A DNA stretch of 64,000 nt. Origin: Bdellovibrionales bacterium. GTDB taxonomy: Bacteria > Bdellovibrionota > Bdellovibrionia > Bdellovibrionales > JAMPXM01. Positions 26,629 to 36,139 of this stretch are shown piece after piece. The notes under the pieces were generated by a model. That model was not told where the DNA came from. It did not search any database and worked only from the letters and a program-made list of their open reading frames with translations. The stretch spans positions 1-64,000 of the forward strand of contig SYLX01000040.1 of the NCBI GenBank assembly GCA_005808505.1. Direction: 5' to 3'. A program made the translations under genes and the position numbers. Position 1 is the first letter of the stretch. The number at the start of each line of letters is the position of its first letter.

Positions 26629-28236
26629 ATGAGGGGAGAGATGAAGAGATGGCTTCTATGCACACTGGTGGCGCCGCTTTCAGCGTGCGGACCGGCGGGT
26701 GGCTCTTCGAATCAAGCATCAAACAACTCGTGCTCCCTCGGCGGAAACGTCGTGCCGCTGGTTGATGACTCTCAACAGATGCTGTCTCCCATGAGCGCGT
26801 CGCACTTCGATACTTCCGCAGATCCTTTCGAAACTTACGGTAAAGTTCTAATTCAGAACCAGTCAGGTCCTTCAGATGACGAAAGTGGAGCCATTTTCCC
26901 GCAGGCTACCGGAGAGAAAGAAATCGCGGCCGGCACCGAGCTCAGCATCACTTTGAGAGATTCATGCCGCAGTGGTGCTCTCTCCTCACGGTTTGCGGAA
27001 GAACAAGAGACGACGCCATCTGGACTTCGCTCCTATACGTGGACGCTTGAATCCGCTCTTTCGCAAGAGAATTTGAACGAGATGAGCGCAAGTGACGATT
27101 GCGTCGTTGGCGTGAGCGACTCCGTTCGCTCGAGTGTCAGCGGAACATTCTCGGATCCCCTCTATAATTCGCAAGCTCATCTCAAGGCAGTTCAAGCCGA
27201 GCAGAGCTACGGATTGATCTACCAACATGCTTCACCTTTTCCGACCGTCATTGCGATCATCGATACGGGCGTGGATTTGACTCATCCCGATCTGCGCAAC
27301 GTCCTCTGGCGGAACGCGCGCGAAATTCCTGGCAACAATCGTGATGACGACGGCAACGGTTATCGTGATGACGTGAACGGCTACAACTTCGCAACGAATC
27401 AACCGAGCCCTCACTATTCGCGCTCGACTTCGATGTATCAGCACGGAACTCACGTTGCCGGCTTGGCCGCCGCGCAAGCTGGAAACGGCGTCGGTGGAAT
27501 GGGCGTCGCGGGTCTCAACACTCGCATCATGGCGCTTAACGTTTTTGGTCCAGGCAGCGGAGCTTCGAGCTCCGACATCGCAAACGCGATTCGCTACGCA
27601 GCCGACAATCATGCCGATGTGATCAACTTGAGCTTGGGTGGCAGCGGTCGTTCGGCGGTTTACGAATCCGCTCTTGTTTACGCGCTTCGCAAAGGGGTCA
27701 CGATCATCGCGGCCGCGGGGAACGAACGCCGTGAGCTCGGCCCTAACTACTTCATGTCGCCTGCAGGTTATGCTCAGTCTTACGCAGGAATGATCGCGAT
27801 CGGTTCCATCGATACGCGAAACTCAACGCTCTCGAGTTTCTCAAACTTCAGCTCCAAGTACGTTGAACTTGCAGCGCCCGGCGCCGAAAACTCGCGTCAG
27901 GGTGTAGGTGTCCTTTCCACTTGGCCCGGTGGCGGCTACCAGCGCATTCAAGGGACGTCGATGGCGTCGCCTGTTGCCGCCGGAGGTGCGGCGCTCGCGA
28001 TCACGATGATGCGCTCGCGCGGGTATGCGCCCAGCCCCGCAACGGTTGAAGGTGTCGTGACGTCTTCTGCGACATCGATAGCGAACCTTCGCGCAAAAAT
28101 CAAAAACGGCCGCTCGATGAACTTGAAAGCACTTGCGGAGTTCATCAATAAAACGTACCCGCAACGCGATGGTCGTAGCGCGATCGATCCCGGTGTACCA
28201 GGCGCTGAAGCCTGCGCTCCTGGTTCAAGCTTGTAA
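26629..28236 (+). CDS. Subtilisin-like serine protease (S8), predicted lipoprotein
   Basis: Asp IAIIDTGVDLTHPDL, His HGTHVAGLAA, Ser GTSMASPVAAG; LSACG lipobox (track start 26512). Confidence 0.93.
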   Translation: MRGEMKRWLLCTLVAPLSACGPAGGSSNQASNNSCSLGGNVVPLVDDSQQMLSPMSASHFDTSADPFETYGKVLIQNQSGPSDDESGAIFPQATGEKEIAAGTELSITLRDSCRSGALSSRFAEEQETTPSGLRSYTWTLESALSQENLNEMSASDDCVVGVSDSVRSSVSGTFSDPLYNSQAHLKAVQAEQSYGLIYQHASPFPTVIAIIDTGVDLTHPDLRNVLWRNAREIPGNNRDDDGNGYRDDVNGYNFATNQPSPHYSRSTSMYQHGTHVAGLAAAQAGNGVGGMGVAGLNTRIMALNVFGPGSGASSSDIANAIRYAADNHADVINLSLGGSGRSAVYESALVYALRKGVTIIAAAGNERRELGPNYFMSPAGYAQSYAGMIAIGSIDTRNSTLSSFSNFSSKYVELAAPGAENSRQGVGVLSTWPGGGYQRIQGTSMASPVAAGGAALAITMMRSRGYAPSPATVEGVVTSSATSIANLRAKIKNGRSMNLKALAEFINKTYPQRDGRSAIDPGVPGAEACAPGSSL

Positions 28237-28289
28237 TCTATAAATTTGAAATTGTGATCAGCTGCTCACGGATGAGCGGCGCAGACGGC

Positions 28290-28317
28290 GGGCTTGAGTT
28301 TTCTCAAGCCCGTCTTT
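28290..28317 (+). terminator. Rho-independent terminator
   Basis: GGGCTTGAG-TTTT-CTCAAGCCC-GTCTTTT. Confidence 0.65.
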
Positions 28318-29089
28318 TGTTGACGAGCCAAATCCAAGAGCCTGCGCCAACGAAGAGAGACACCGAAATCCAGCTCGCCAAGCTAAGCCCAAGCGGCGCG
28401 GGCCCGCGCGGATCAGCACGGAAAAACTCCATGATCAATCGGCCAACGGCGTGGATCACGAGCCAGCAAGCGAACAAACTTCCGGCGCTCCGGAGAACGC
28501 TGGGACTTTTACCTTCGCTTCGCTTCTTTTCGATCCGCAATACGAGAGCGAGCGCCGCTAACTCCCAAACAACAGCAAAAGCTTGCGTCGGGTAACGGAA
28601 GCTAAAGCCCGAAGGAAGAACGCAAACTGCGCCGTAACAGCAGCCGGTGAACAGGCAGGCGACGCGTCCGAGGGCGTAGCCAAGCGCGAGAATTGGCGCG
28701 AAGACATCAAGCCACTTTGCGATCGGAAGCTTCTGCCAACGAGCGAGCGCGATGGAAGTGAGTGCGCCACCGATCGCGCCGCCGTACCAAACAAATCCTC
28801 CGCGCCAAATTTCGAGGACGCGTGAAAGATCTTCGAAATAGTAACCAGGCTCTTCAAAGAAGACGTGAAAAAGTCGGGCGCCGACGAATCCGCCGATCAT
28901 GCACGTAAGCGCGAGATCCAAAGCGGTGTTACGTCGAAGGGCGCGCTTCTCAGCACGACGAACGAGCCAGTAGACGCAGGCGCAAAGACTTAAACTAACG
29001 ACAACGTAATAGGTGGGAAGCGCGAAGTCCGACCCCACGCGGATCATCGGAAAAAAACCGGCGAAATCGTGGGGTGGGTGCATGTTCAT
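28304..29089 (-). CDS. lgt: Prolipoprotein diacylglyceryl transferase
   Basis: GGFVWYGGAIGG, GYALGRVACLFTGCCYG; downstream of lspA. Confidence 0.87.
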   Translation of the reverse strand: MNMHPPHDFAGFFPMIRVGSDFALPTYYVVVSLSLCACVYWLVRRAEKRALRRNTALDLALTCMIGGFVGARLFHVFFEEPGYYFEDLSRVLEIWRGGFVWYGGAIGGALTSIALARWQKLPIAKWLDVFAPILALGYALGRVACLFTGCCYGAVCVLPSGFSFRYPTQAFAVVWELAALALVLRIEKKRSEGKSPSVLRSAGSLFACWLVIHAVGRLIMEFFRADPRGPAPLGLSLASWISVSLFVGAGSWIWLVNKRRA

Positions 29090-29098
29090 CGATGACCG

Positions 29099-29617
29099 TT
29101 AAGTCGCCGGTGGGTTATCGGCAGGCGCCTGTTTGGTGGCCCGATTTTTCGTGAACTCTAAGTACAGCAAGATCGAGACACCGCAAACGATCGCCATATC
29201 AGCGATGTTGAACGCGGGCCAGACGTACTTCTTTTGGATATGAAAATCCAAAAAGTCGATCACGTAACGGAAACGGATGCGGTCAATGTAGTTGCCAATG
29301 GCGCCACCGAAAACCATCGAGAGCGAAACGATGGTCCAGCGATCCGACTCGAGCACCCCACGCAGAATCGCGAGGATGATGAGTAACGCGACAGGAGGCA
29401 TCGACAAGAAAAAGATCTCGCGAAACCAAGGATGCGACTCGGCCAAGAAGCCGAAGGCCGCACCCGGATTACGAACGTAAGTGAGATTGAAGAAGCCGGG
29501 AATCACGTCGACCGATTCGTGAAGTGCAAAGTGCGTGTGCACGTAGATCTTCACGGCCTGATCGGCCGCGATGATGGCTCCGCTAATGGCGGCGAGGAGA
29601 AGGTATTTGATTTTCAT
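29099..29617 (-). CDS. lspA: Signal peptidase II
   Basis: AADQAVKIYV, VRNPGAAFGFL, GAIGNYIDRIRFRYVIDF, FNIADMAI. Confidence 0.95.
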   Translation of the reverse strand: MKIKYLLLAAISGAIIAADQAVKIYVHTHFALHESVDVIPGFFNLTYVRNPGAAFGFLAESHPWFREIFFLSMPPVALLIILAILRGVLESDRWTIVSLSMVFGGAIGNYIDRIRFRYVIDFLDFHIQKKYVWPAFNIADMAIVCGVSILLYLEFTKNRATKQAPADNPPAT

Positions 29618-29651
29618 CGAGTGTCCTCTTAATCCGTCTTGCTGAGCTACC

Positions 29652-32432
29652 TTACAGACCCATTTGCTTCAACGCCGTCGCGCACTTCGGGCAAACGGTC
29701 GGGTGCTTCGGATCCGAGCCGATTTCGAGACTGTAGTACCAGCATCGCTCGCACTTAGTCCCGTCTGCTTTCTTGGTTTCCACTTGATAGCTTCCCATTT
29801 TCAAATGGACTTGGGAAACAATAAAAAATTCAGGCAGAAGCGACTCGTACTTCTTTAGTAGATCCGATTTCGGTGCTTCGGCCGTGAGTACGACTTGCGC
29901 ATCCAAACCCGAACCAATCACTTTGTTTTGGCGAAGACCTTCGAGCGACTTCGAGACATCCGCACGCACTTCGAAAAGTCCCGCGATGTCTTGGCCAAGA
30001 CCTTGGTCGTCCCACTCGGCTTGTGGCTTCGGGAAGTCGAGCAAGAAAACGCTCTCGGGCTTTTGACCAGGAAGATGCGACAAAGTTTCTTCCGCGAGGA
30101 ACGAAGTGATCGGCGCCATGATCCGCACAAGATGATGGATCAAAGTGTAAAGGACCGTCTGCGCGGAACGACGGTCGGGAGCAGTTTTATGACGCGTGTA
30201 AAGTCGATCCTTCGACATGTCGAGGTAACCAGCGGAAAGGTCCACGGTGAAGAACGTATTGAGCGCATGGTAAACTTTGTAGAACTCGTAGTTCTCGTAA
30301 GCCGCCGACGTTTTGCGGATCAACTCGTTCAATCGACCGAGCGCCCAGCGATCCATAGTCGTGAGTTTTGAGTAAGCGACAGAATCTTTAACGGGATCAA
30401 AATCTGCACCGAGGTTCCCGAGTAAGAAGCGCATCGTATTGCGGAAGCGACGATACGTTTCCGTTACGCGCGCTAACTCTTCAGGTCCATACGTCACATC
30501 TTGACCGAAGTCTTCGTGAGCAGCCCAGAGGCGCAAGATTTCGGCGCCGGATTTTTTCGTTACTTCCGAAGGAGCAACCGCGTTGCCCGCCGACTTCGAC
30601 ATCTTGTTGCCGGAAGTGTCGTTGACGAAGCCGTGAGTAACGAGAGCTTTGAACGGAGCACGATTGCGAGTTGCGATCGACGTGAGCAGGCTCGTTTGGA
30701 ACCAGCCGCGATGTTGATCGGAACCTTCGAGATAAACATCTGCGGGGGCTTCGAGATCTTTTCTGCGCTCTTGAACGGCCGCGTGGCAAACGCCTGAGTC
30801 GAACCAAACATCGAGGATGTCGACGCTGCGACGGAATTCAGTTTTGCCGCATTTGCCGCACGAATGACCTTTCGTGAATTCGCTCTCGGGAGTGGAATGG
30901 TAAGCTTCCATCCCGTTTCCTTTTTCCATCGCGTCGGCCACTTTGTTGAAGATCTCGGGCTTCGCCAAAGCATCTCCACACGAAGTGCAGTAGAAAACCG
31001 GAATCGGAACGCCCCAGATGCGCTGACGGCTCAAGCACCAGTCAGGGCGATTCTCGAGCATCGCGCGCAAACGGGCTTCGCCCCAGCCAGGAACAAAACG
31101 GATTTTGTCGCAAGCCGCGAGCGCGGTTTTGCGCACGTTTTGTTTTTCATCGTCCATCGCGAGGAACCACTGAGGAGTCGCGCGGAACATGAGCGGAGTT
31201 TTTGAGCGCCAGTTGTGCGGGAACTGATGCTCAAAAACCTTGTGCGAGATCAATCGCTTCAATTCTTTTAAGCGCTCGATGACCATGGGATTCGCATCCC
31301 AAATCTTGATGCCTTTGTATTCTGGAACATCATCCGTGTAACGACCAGCTTCATCGACGGGGCTGTAGACTTTCAAACCATACTTGAGGCCGACCATGTA
31401 GTCTTCTTGGCCGTGGCCAGGAGCCGTGTGAACGAGACCTGTTCCGGCTTCGAGTGTTACGTGATCACCGAGCACAAACTTTGATTCACGCTCGTAGAAG
31501 GGATGCTTTGCGGAGAACTGCTCAAAGTCAGAACCTTTTGCGGTGACGCCCGTATCGATCAGCGTGAGGCCCGTTTCTTTCTCGACGAACTCTTTCATCT
31601 TCTTGGCGATGACGATGATGTCCGCGCCAGAATCAAAGAAGCCGTATTCAAAATCAGGATGGAAAGCGACGCCCAAGTTTGCCGGTAATGTCCAAGGCGT
31701 TGTTGTCCAGATCATGACGGAAACGGGCTTGGCGAACTTTGCGAACTTCTCCGGGCCTTGATGCCACGGGAAAAGCACGTAGATCGAAGGGCTCTTGAAG
31801 GGATGATATTCAACTTCGGTATCCGCAAGAGCGGTTTGCAGAGTCGGGCACCAGTAAACGGGTTTTTCCCCGCGGTACATGATTCCTTTTTCTAAGCAGC
31901 GCGCGAGCTCACGCACTTCTTCGGCCTCGTACTCGGGCTGAAGAGTGAGATAAGGATTCTGCCAATCGGCGAGGACGCCGAGACGTTGAAACCCTTCGCG
32001 CTGGCGATCAACCCACTTCTTTGCTTCCGAACGGCAAAGCTCGCGGATTTCAGAGTCGCTCTTATCCTTGCGTTTAGGACCGAGCTCTTTCGTTACTTTG
32101 TGTTCGATCGGAAGGCCGTGACAGTCCCAACCAGGGATAAATGCGGAACGAAAGCCCGCCATATTCCGGTACTTGATCGTAAAATCCTTTAAGCACTTAT
32201 TGAGAACGTGACCAATGTGGATCTCGCCGTTTGCATAAGGAGGTCCATCGGGAAGAGTAAACTTCGGGCGTCCTTCATTCTTCTTAAGAATTTTTGCGTG
32301 TAGATCCGTCTCAATCCACTTAGCAATCATCTGAGGTTCGCGCTCGGGGAGATTCCCTTTCATCGGGAATTCCGTGACTGGAAGGTTCAAGGTGTCTTTG
32401 AGATTAACGGTCGAACCAGACGTGGTGGACAT
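29652..32432 (-). CDS. ileS: Isoleucyl-tRNA synthetase
   Basis: PYANGEIHIGHVLNK (HIGH), NKMSKSAGN (KMSKS), C-terminal CERCWYY...CPKC zinc site. Confidence 0.97.
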   Translation of the reverse strand: MSTTSGSTVNLKDTLNLPVTEFPMKGNLPEREPQMIAKWIETDLHAKILKKNEGRPKFTLPDGPPYANGEIHIGHVLNKCLKDFTIKYRNMAGFRSAFIPGWDCHGLPIEHKVTKELGPKRKDKSDSEIRELCRSEAKKWVDRQREGFQRLGVLADWQNPYLTLQPEYEAEEVRELARCLEKGIMYRGEKPVYWCPTLQTALADTEVEYHPFKSPSIYVLFPWHQGPEKFAKFAKPVSVMIWTTTPWTLPANLGVAFHPDFEYGFFDSGADIIVIAKKMKEFVEKETGLTLIDTGVTAKGSDFEQFSAKHPFYERESKFVLGDHVTLEAGTGLVHTAPGHGQEDYMVGLKYGLKVYSPVDEAGRYTDDVPEYKGIKIWDANPMVIERLKELKRLISHKVFEHQFPHNWRSKTPLMFRATPQWFLAMDDEKQNVRKTALAACDKIRFVPGWGEARLRAMLENRPDWCLSRQRIWGVPIPVFYCTSCGDALAKPEIFNKVADAMEKGNGMEAYHSTPESEFTKGHSCGKCGKTEFRRSVDILDVWFDSGVCHAAVQERRKDLEAPADVYLEGSDQHRGWFQTSLLTSIATRNRAPFKALVTHGFVNDTSGNKMSKSAGNAVAPSEVTKKSGAEILRLWAAHEDFGQDVTYGPEELARVTETYRRFRNTMRFLLGNLGADFDPVKDSVAYSKLTTMDRWALGRLNELIRKTSAAYENYEFYKVYHALNTFFTVDLSAGYLDMSKDRLYTRHKTAPDRRSAQTVLYTLIHHLVRIMAPITSFLAEETLSHLPGQKPESVFLLDFPKPQAEWDDQGLGQDIAGLFEVRADVSKSLEGLRQNKVIGSGLDAQVVLTAEAPKSDLLKKYESLLPEFFIVSQVHLKMGSYQVETKKADGTKCERCWYYSLEIGSDPKHPTVCPKCATALKQMGL

Positions 32433-32496
32433 TCATACCCCTTGCGAGAGCGCAAAAACGAAAATCGAGAGCGGTGTCAAAACGGATGGAAAGGGC

Positions 32497-33177
32497 CTAA
32501 GCTAGCAGATTTTTAAGACTTTTGTAAGCGAGAGCCACCATCATATTCGCGGCCTCGGAGTCGCTCGAAAGGTTCAGGCGGACTTTGACTTCCTGAATCA
32601 ACTGCCAACTCCGCTCGTTGAGTGGATTGCCGTAAGAACCTGACGTGAGCTGCGGTGAATGTGTGTACGAAGACGCAATCGGCGGCGACTGGAAGAAAGC
32701 TTGAGGCTGATTCGGCGTCGCTTGCGGGAGTGTGGGCGACGAATGCTGGGCTGACTGCTGGGCCGATTGCTGAGGCGGATGATGCGGAATCGTGTGATGA
32801 AGCGACATGCTCGTCGCGGACGACGGAGCGCCGTTAGCGGAATTCGATCCATTCCCGTTTGTTGAAGGAGCCATCGGTGCCTGCGTTGCACTTTGCGAGG
32901 CTTGAGCTGCGCGAATGCGTTCTTTCGGGTCCTCGAACTGTTTGAGTCCTTCGGCCAAGTTCTTCAAATCTGACATGAAGTTCTGGGAACTGACAGGAGC
33001 ATCGGCCTCGAGGCTCGACGCACCAAAGCGCTGCGCGCGCACGTAAAGTCCCACGAGCGCATCAGGCGTTGTCGCGAGTTTACGCACGGAGTCCGGCTGC
33101 GTTTGCAGCCAATTGAAGGCAGCCGTGAGCGTCTCACGCGTGTATGCCTGAGGAGGCAGTGTTGGTCCCGAAGCCAT
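32497..33177 (-). CDS. Hypothetical protein with Gln/Ser/Pro-rich linker
   Basis: 226-aa ORF on same strand upstream of ileS. Confidence 0.6.
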   Translation of the reverse strand: MASGPTLPPQAYTRETLTAAFNWLQTQPDSVRKLATTPDALVGLYVRAQRFGASSLEADAPVSSQNFMSDLKNLAEGLKQFEDPKERIRAAQASQSATQAPMAPSTNGNGSNSANGAPSSATSMSLHHTIPHHPPQQSAQQSAQHSSPTLPQATPNQPQAFFQSPPIASSYTHSPQLTSGSYGNPLNERSWQLIQEVKVRLNLSSDSEAANMMVALAYKSLKNLLA

Positions 33178-33420
33178 AGGGACAAGAAGCTAACGATTCG
33201 CCATTTTGCGAGCAACTGAAAAGCGGGAATTGGTTAAGAAATAGGCAGCTTTGCCCGCAACCTCTGTCACCTCCGAATCACTTGCTGCTGGAGGCTTTCA
33301 AGACTTTTTAAGGTTGCTAGTCAGATGCATTTGTGGCTTTGCGCGTTGAAAAGGGAGGCTAGTTAAGAACCTCCCAGCAGCATCATTTCTGCGTATAAAC
33401 AAAATTTGTGATGTTCTCGT

Positions 33421-34317
33421 TTAGAAGCCGAAACCAGGAGGCAAGGCGATGAGTCCAGAACGATAAGTTCCGCGGGGGCCGCCACCGTCTGCGAGCGGGT
33501 TGAACTCTGAGCTCTCTAGAGTTTGCGGATCGTCGATTGAACGGGTGCTGTGCCCTTCGATGACGTTTCCGTAGCTTCCCGGGAAGACATGGTAACCCGT
33601 ATGCGCCGTTCCGACATAGAAAGGAACGTTCGCGAACTTTGCGGGAATCGACGTTTTGAAACCAACGAGAGTCTCGATGTCGTTAACCGCATTGAAGTAG
33701 TAGTTCTGCTTGGCGCTTGTGACCGTTTGGTAACGGTAAACGTGGTAGCCCCAGAAACGCTCTTTGTTCTGCGGATCTTTGGCTTTTTCGCGGGCGTCCC
33801 AAACGGCGTTCTTCGTCGGATCAGGATTCCAGTAGAGAACAACCCAACCGAGCTTGCGAAGCGCATCTTGCATCGCGGTTCCATCTTGATCGTTGGCTTT
33901 CGTGAAGTCTGCGATCTTCTTCCACGTGCCGGCTTGGCCCGCGTTGACGAAACCTTTGCCCAGGCAAGTGAGGGTGAGCCCCACGCAGCTCGTCGGTTTC
34001 ATCTGCGAAAGAAGGGCAGGATCTTTTCCAAGAGAAGCTATGTGCGCTTTTTTTTGCGCCGTCGACATTTTCGCAAATGCTGAGCGATCGCCGTAGAAAG
34101 CCGAAATGCCGTAACGCTGAAAGAAACGTCGGTGTTCTTCGAGATGATCTTCCAAGCAGTTCGAAGCGGTTTGAATGATGGTGTTGAGGTTCTTGTTTTG
34201 GCCCTGGATCTCGGCGGCCGTAAATTCCACGCTGCCTTTGAAAGCGGCGAAGGCGGGCGACGACGCAATTGAGGAGACAACAAGCGCCATTAAGAGGGAA
34301 GCAGCAGATTTCATCAT
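33421..34317 (-). CDS. Predicted secreted protein, unknown function
   Basis: Signal peptide MMKSAASLLMALVVSSIASSPAFAA; TSCVGLTLTCLG and GTAHTGYHVFPGSYG segments. Confidence 0.7.
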   Translation of the reverse strand: MMKSAASLLMALVVSSIASSPAFAAFKGSVEFTAAEIQGQNKNLNTIIQTASNCLEDHLEEHRRFFQRYGISAFYGDRSAFAKMSTAQKKAHIASLGKDPALLSQMKPTSCVGLTLTCLGKGFVNAGQAGTWKKIADFTKANDQDGTAMQDALRKLGWVVLYWNPDPTKNAVWDAREKAKDPQNKERFWGYHVYRYQTVTSAKQNYYFNAVNDIETLVGFKTSIPAKFANVPFYVGTAHTGYHVFPGSYGNVIEGHSTRSIDDPQTLESSEFNPLADGGGPRGTYRSGLIALPPGFGF

Positions 34318-34442
34318 TTGAGTTTTACCTCTCCAAAAGCCTTGGGGGACAACTTGGTTCGCGTTGGCTGAAAGCTAACGTCTTCTCAACCAAAGTCCAA
34401 GGTAGATGAGGGTAGAAACTGTAGTCGGTCCAAAGAAGGGCC

Positions 34443-34480
34443 AAACAAAAACGCCCCCGAACCGGAGTTCGGAGGCGTCT
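34443..34480 (-). terminator. Rho-independent terminator for the minus-strand regulator gene
   Basis: Minus strand: GACGCCTCCGAAC-TCCG-GTTCGGGGGCGTTTTTGTTT. Confidence 0.8.
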
Positions 34481-34504
34481 TAAGAACCGAGGTGCAAGCG
34501 AGAC

Positions 34505-36088
34505 TTACTTATCCGCGTAGTCCTTCGCGATGATCCCGTATTTCTCGATTTTGCGGAGCAAAGTCTTTTTCGGAATGTTTGCGTGCAGCGCTGTTTGGTT
34601 GATGCGCCCTTTGAACATCTTCAAAGCTTTGATGATGAACTCGCGCTCGAAAGCCTCTTTGTGCTTGTTGAAATCGAGAGTGTCACCATTGATCGAAACC
34701 ATCTCCATCGGAGCGGCTTGAGGAGCGGATGACAAGCCACCCGTGGGGAGTTGACCCGCAAGTGAGGCTTCCAGAGCCTCATCGCCGTCTTCATCACCCT
34801 CGATATCCCCACGATCCACCGAGCTATCCACAGTCTGGGCGTTGGTCGAGGATGCAACGAGGGGAGCCGCCTGCGCGACCAAAGGCTGGCTCACGCTTGT
34901 GCCCGTCGACGTCAGCACGTTCTCGGGGAGTGAAGCCAGAGTCAGTGTGTTCGTGTTCTCGAGGATGAAGGCGTGTTCGATCACGTTTTCAAGCTCGCGA
35001 ATATTGCCCGGCCAAGCGTACTTCTTCATCACCGAAATCGCATCGGGGCTCATGCCGATGATGCGCTTGCCGTGAGCGGAGTTGAACTTTTTGATGAAGC
35101 TGTTGATCAACGTATCGATATCGTTTTTGCGATCCGCGAGAGCGGGGAGGAAGATCGGAACAACGTTCAAGCGATAGAAGAGATCTTCGCGGAACTTTCC
35201 TTCTTGAATCATCTGCTCAAGCGGACGATTTGTTGCCGCGATCACGCGTACATTCGCCTCGATCTCGCGGTTCGAACCAACGGGCGTAAAGACTTTCTCT
35301 TGAAGAACGCGCAGGAGTTTCACCTGCATCATCACCGGCATGTCGCCCAATTCGTCGAGGAAGAGAGTTCCACCCTCAGCAAACTGGAAGCGGCCGATTT
35401 TGCGCTCGTGAGCGCCCGTGAATGAGCCTTTTTCGTGTCCGAAAAGTTCGCTCTCGAACAGGTTTTCCGGGATCGCCGAGCAGTTGATCGCAACGAATTT
35501 CTCGTCTTTGCGAGCGGAGTTCGCGTGAATCGCGCGAGCTACGAGTTCCTTACCGGTTCCGGAAGCTCCGCGGATCAAGACAGGCGTATCGACTTTCGAG
35601 AGGCGGTTGATGATGTTGAAGACTTTCTGCATCTCGGCCGTGTTGCCGATGATCTTGCGCCCAGCTTCCATCAATACGGGAGCTGAAGCCGCGATGCTAG
35701 AAATCATCGCCTGAGCGCTCAAAGCGCGGTCGACGAGTTTCAAGAGTTCTTCGCCCTTAACGGGTTTGGAGACGTAGTTGTAAGCGCCTTCTTTTACGGC
35801 GCGAACCGCGTCGTCGATCGTAGCGTACGCGGTCATGATAATGACAACGATGGAGGGATCGTGTTCTTTGATGAGCTTCAAGGCCTCAAGGCCGTTGAGC
35901 CGGGGCATATCGACATCGAGGAGCACGAGATCAAAACGCTGAGCGCGGACTTTTTCGATCGCTTCCATCCCGTCGACGGCTTCCGCGATTTCAAACGGAC
36001 CGCAAGCCGAGTTGGAATTCGAGGCAAGCGCCTCACGAACCGAAAAACGAAGCCCCTGATCATCATCGACGACTAAGACGCGCAACAT
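34505..36088 (-). CDS. NtrC-family sigma-54-dependent response regulator
   Basis: VLVVDDDQGLR, LVLLDVDMPRLNG, GASGTGKE, GSFTGA, C-terminal HTH. Confidence 0.95.
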   Translation of the reverse strand: MLRVLVVDDDQGLRFSVREALASNSNSACGPFEIAEAVDGMEAIEKVRAQRFDLVLLDVDMPRLNGLEALKLIKEHDPSIVVIIMTAYATIDDAVRAVKEGAYNYVSKPVKGEELLKLVDRALSAQAMISSIAASAPVLMEAGRKIIGNTAEMQKVFNIINRLSKVDTPVLIRGASGTGKELVARAIHANSARKDEKFVAINCSAIPENLFESELFGHEKGSFTGAHERKIGRFQFAEGGTLFLDELGDMPVMMQVKLLRVLQEKVFTPVGSNREIEANVRVIAATNRPLEQMIQEGKFREDLFYRLNVVPIFLPALADRKNDIDTLINSFIKKFNSAHGKRIIGMSPDAISVMKKYAWPGNIRELENVIEHAFILENTNTLTLASLPENVLTSTGTSVSQPLVAQAAPLVASSTNAQTVDSSVDRGDIEGDEDGDEALEASLAGQLPTGGLSSAPQAAPMEMVSINGDTLDFNKHKEAFEREFIIKALKMFKGRINQTALHANIPKKTLLRKIEKYGIIAKDYADK

Positions 36089-36139
36089 TTGAGTTCCTCC
36101 CCGAACGAACCCCGAAGGCCTGATTGAACCAACCCTTTT

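Noticed and set aside
29895-30371. 158-aa plus-strand ORF
   Set aside because: Antisense to ileS.
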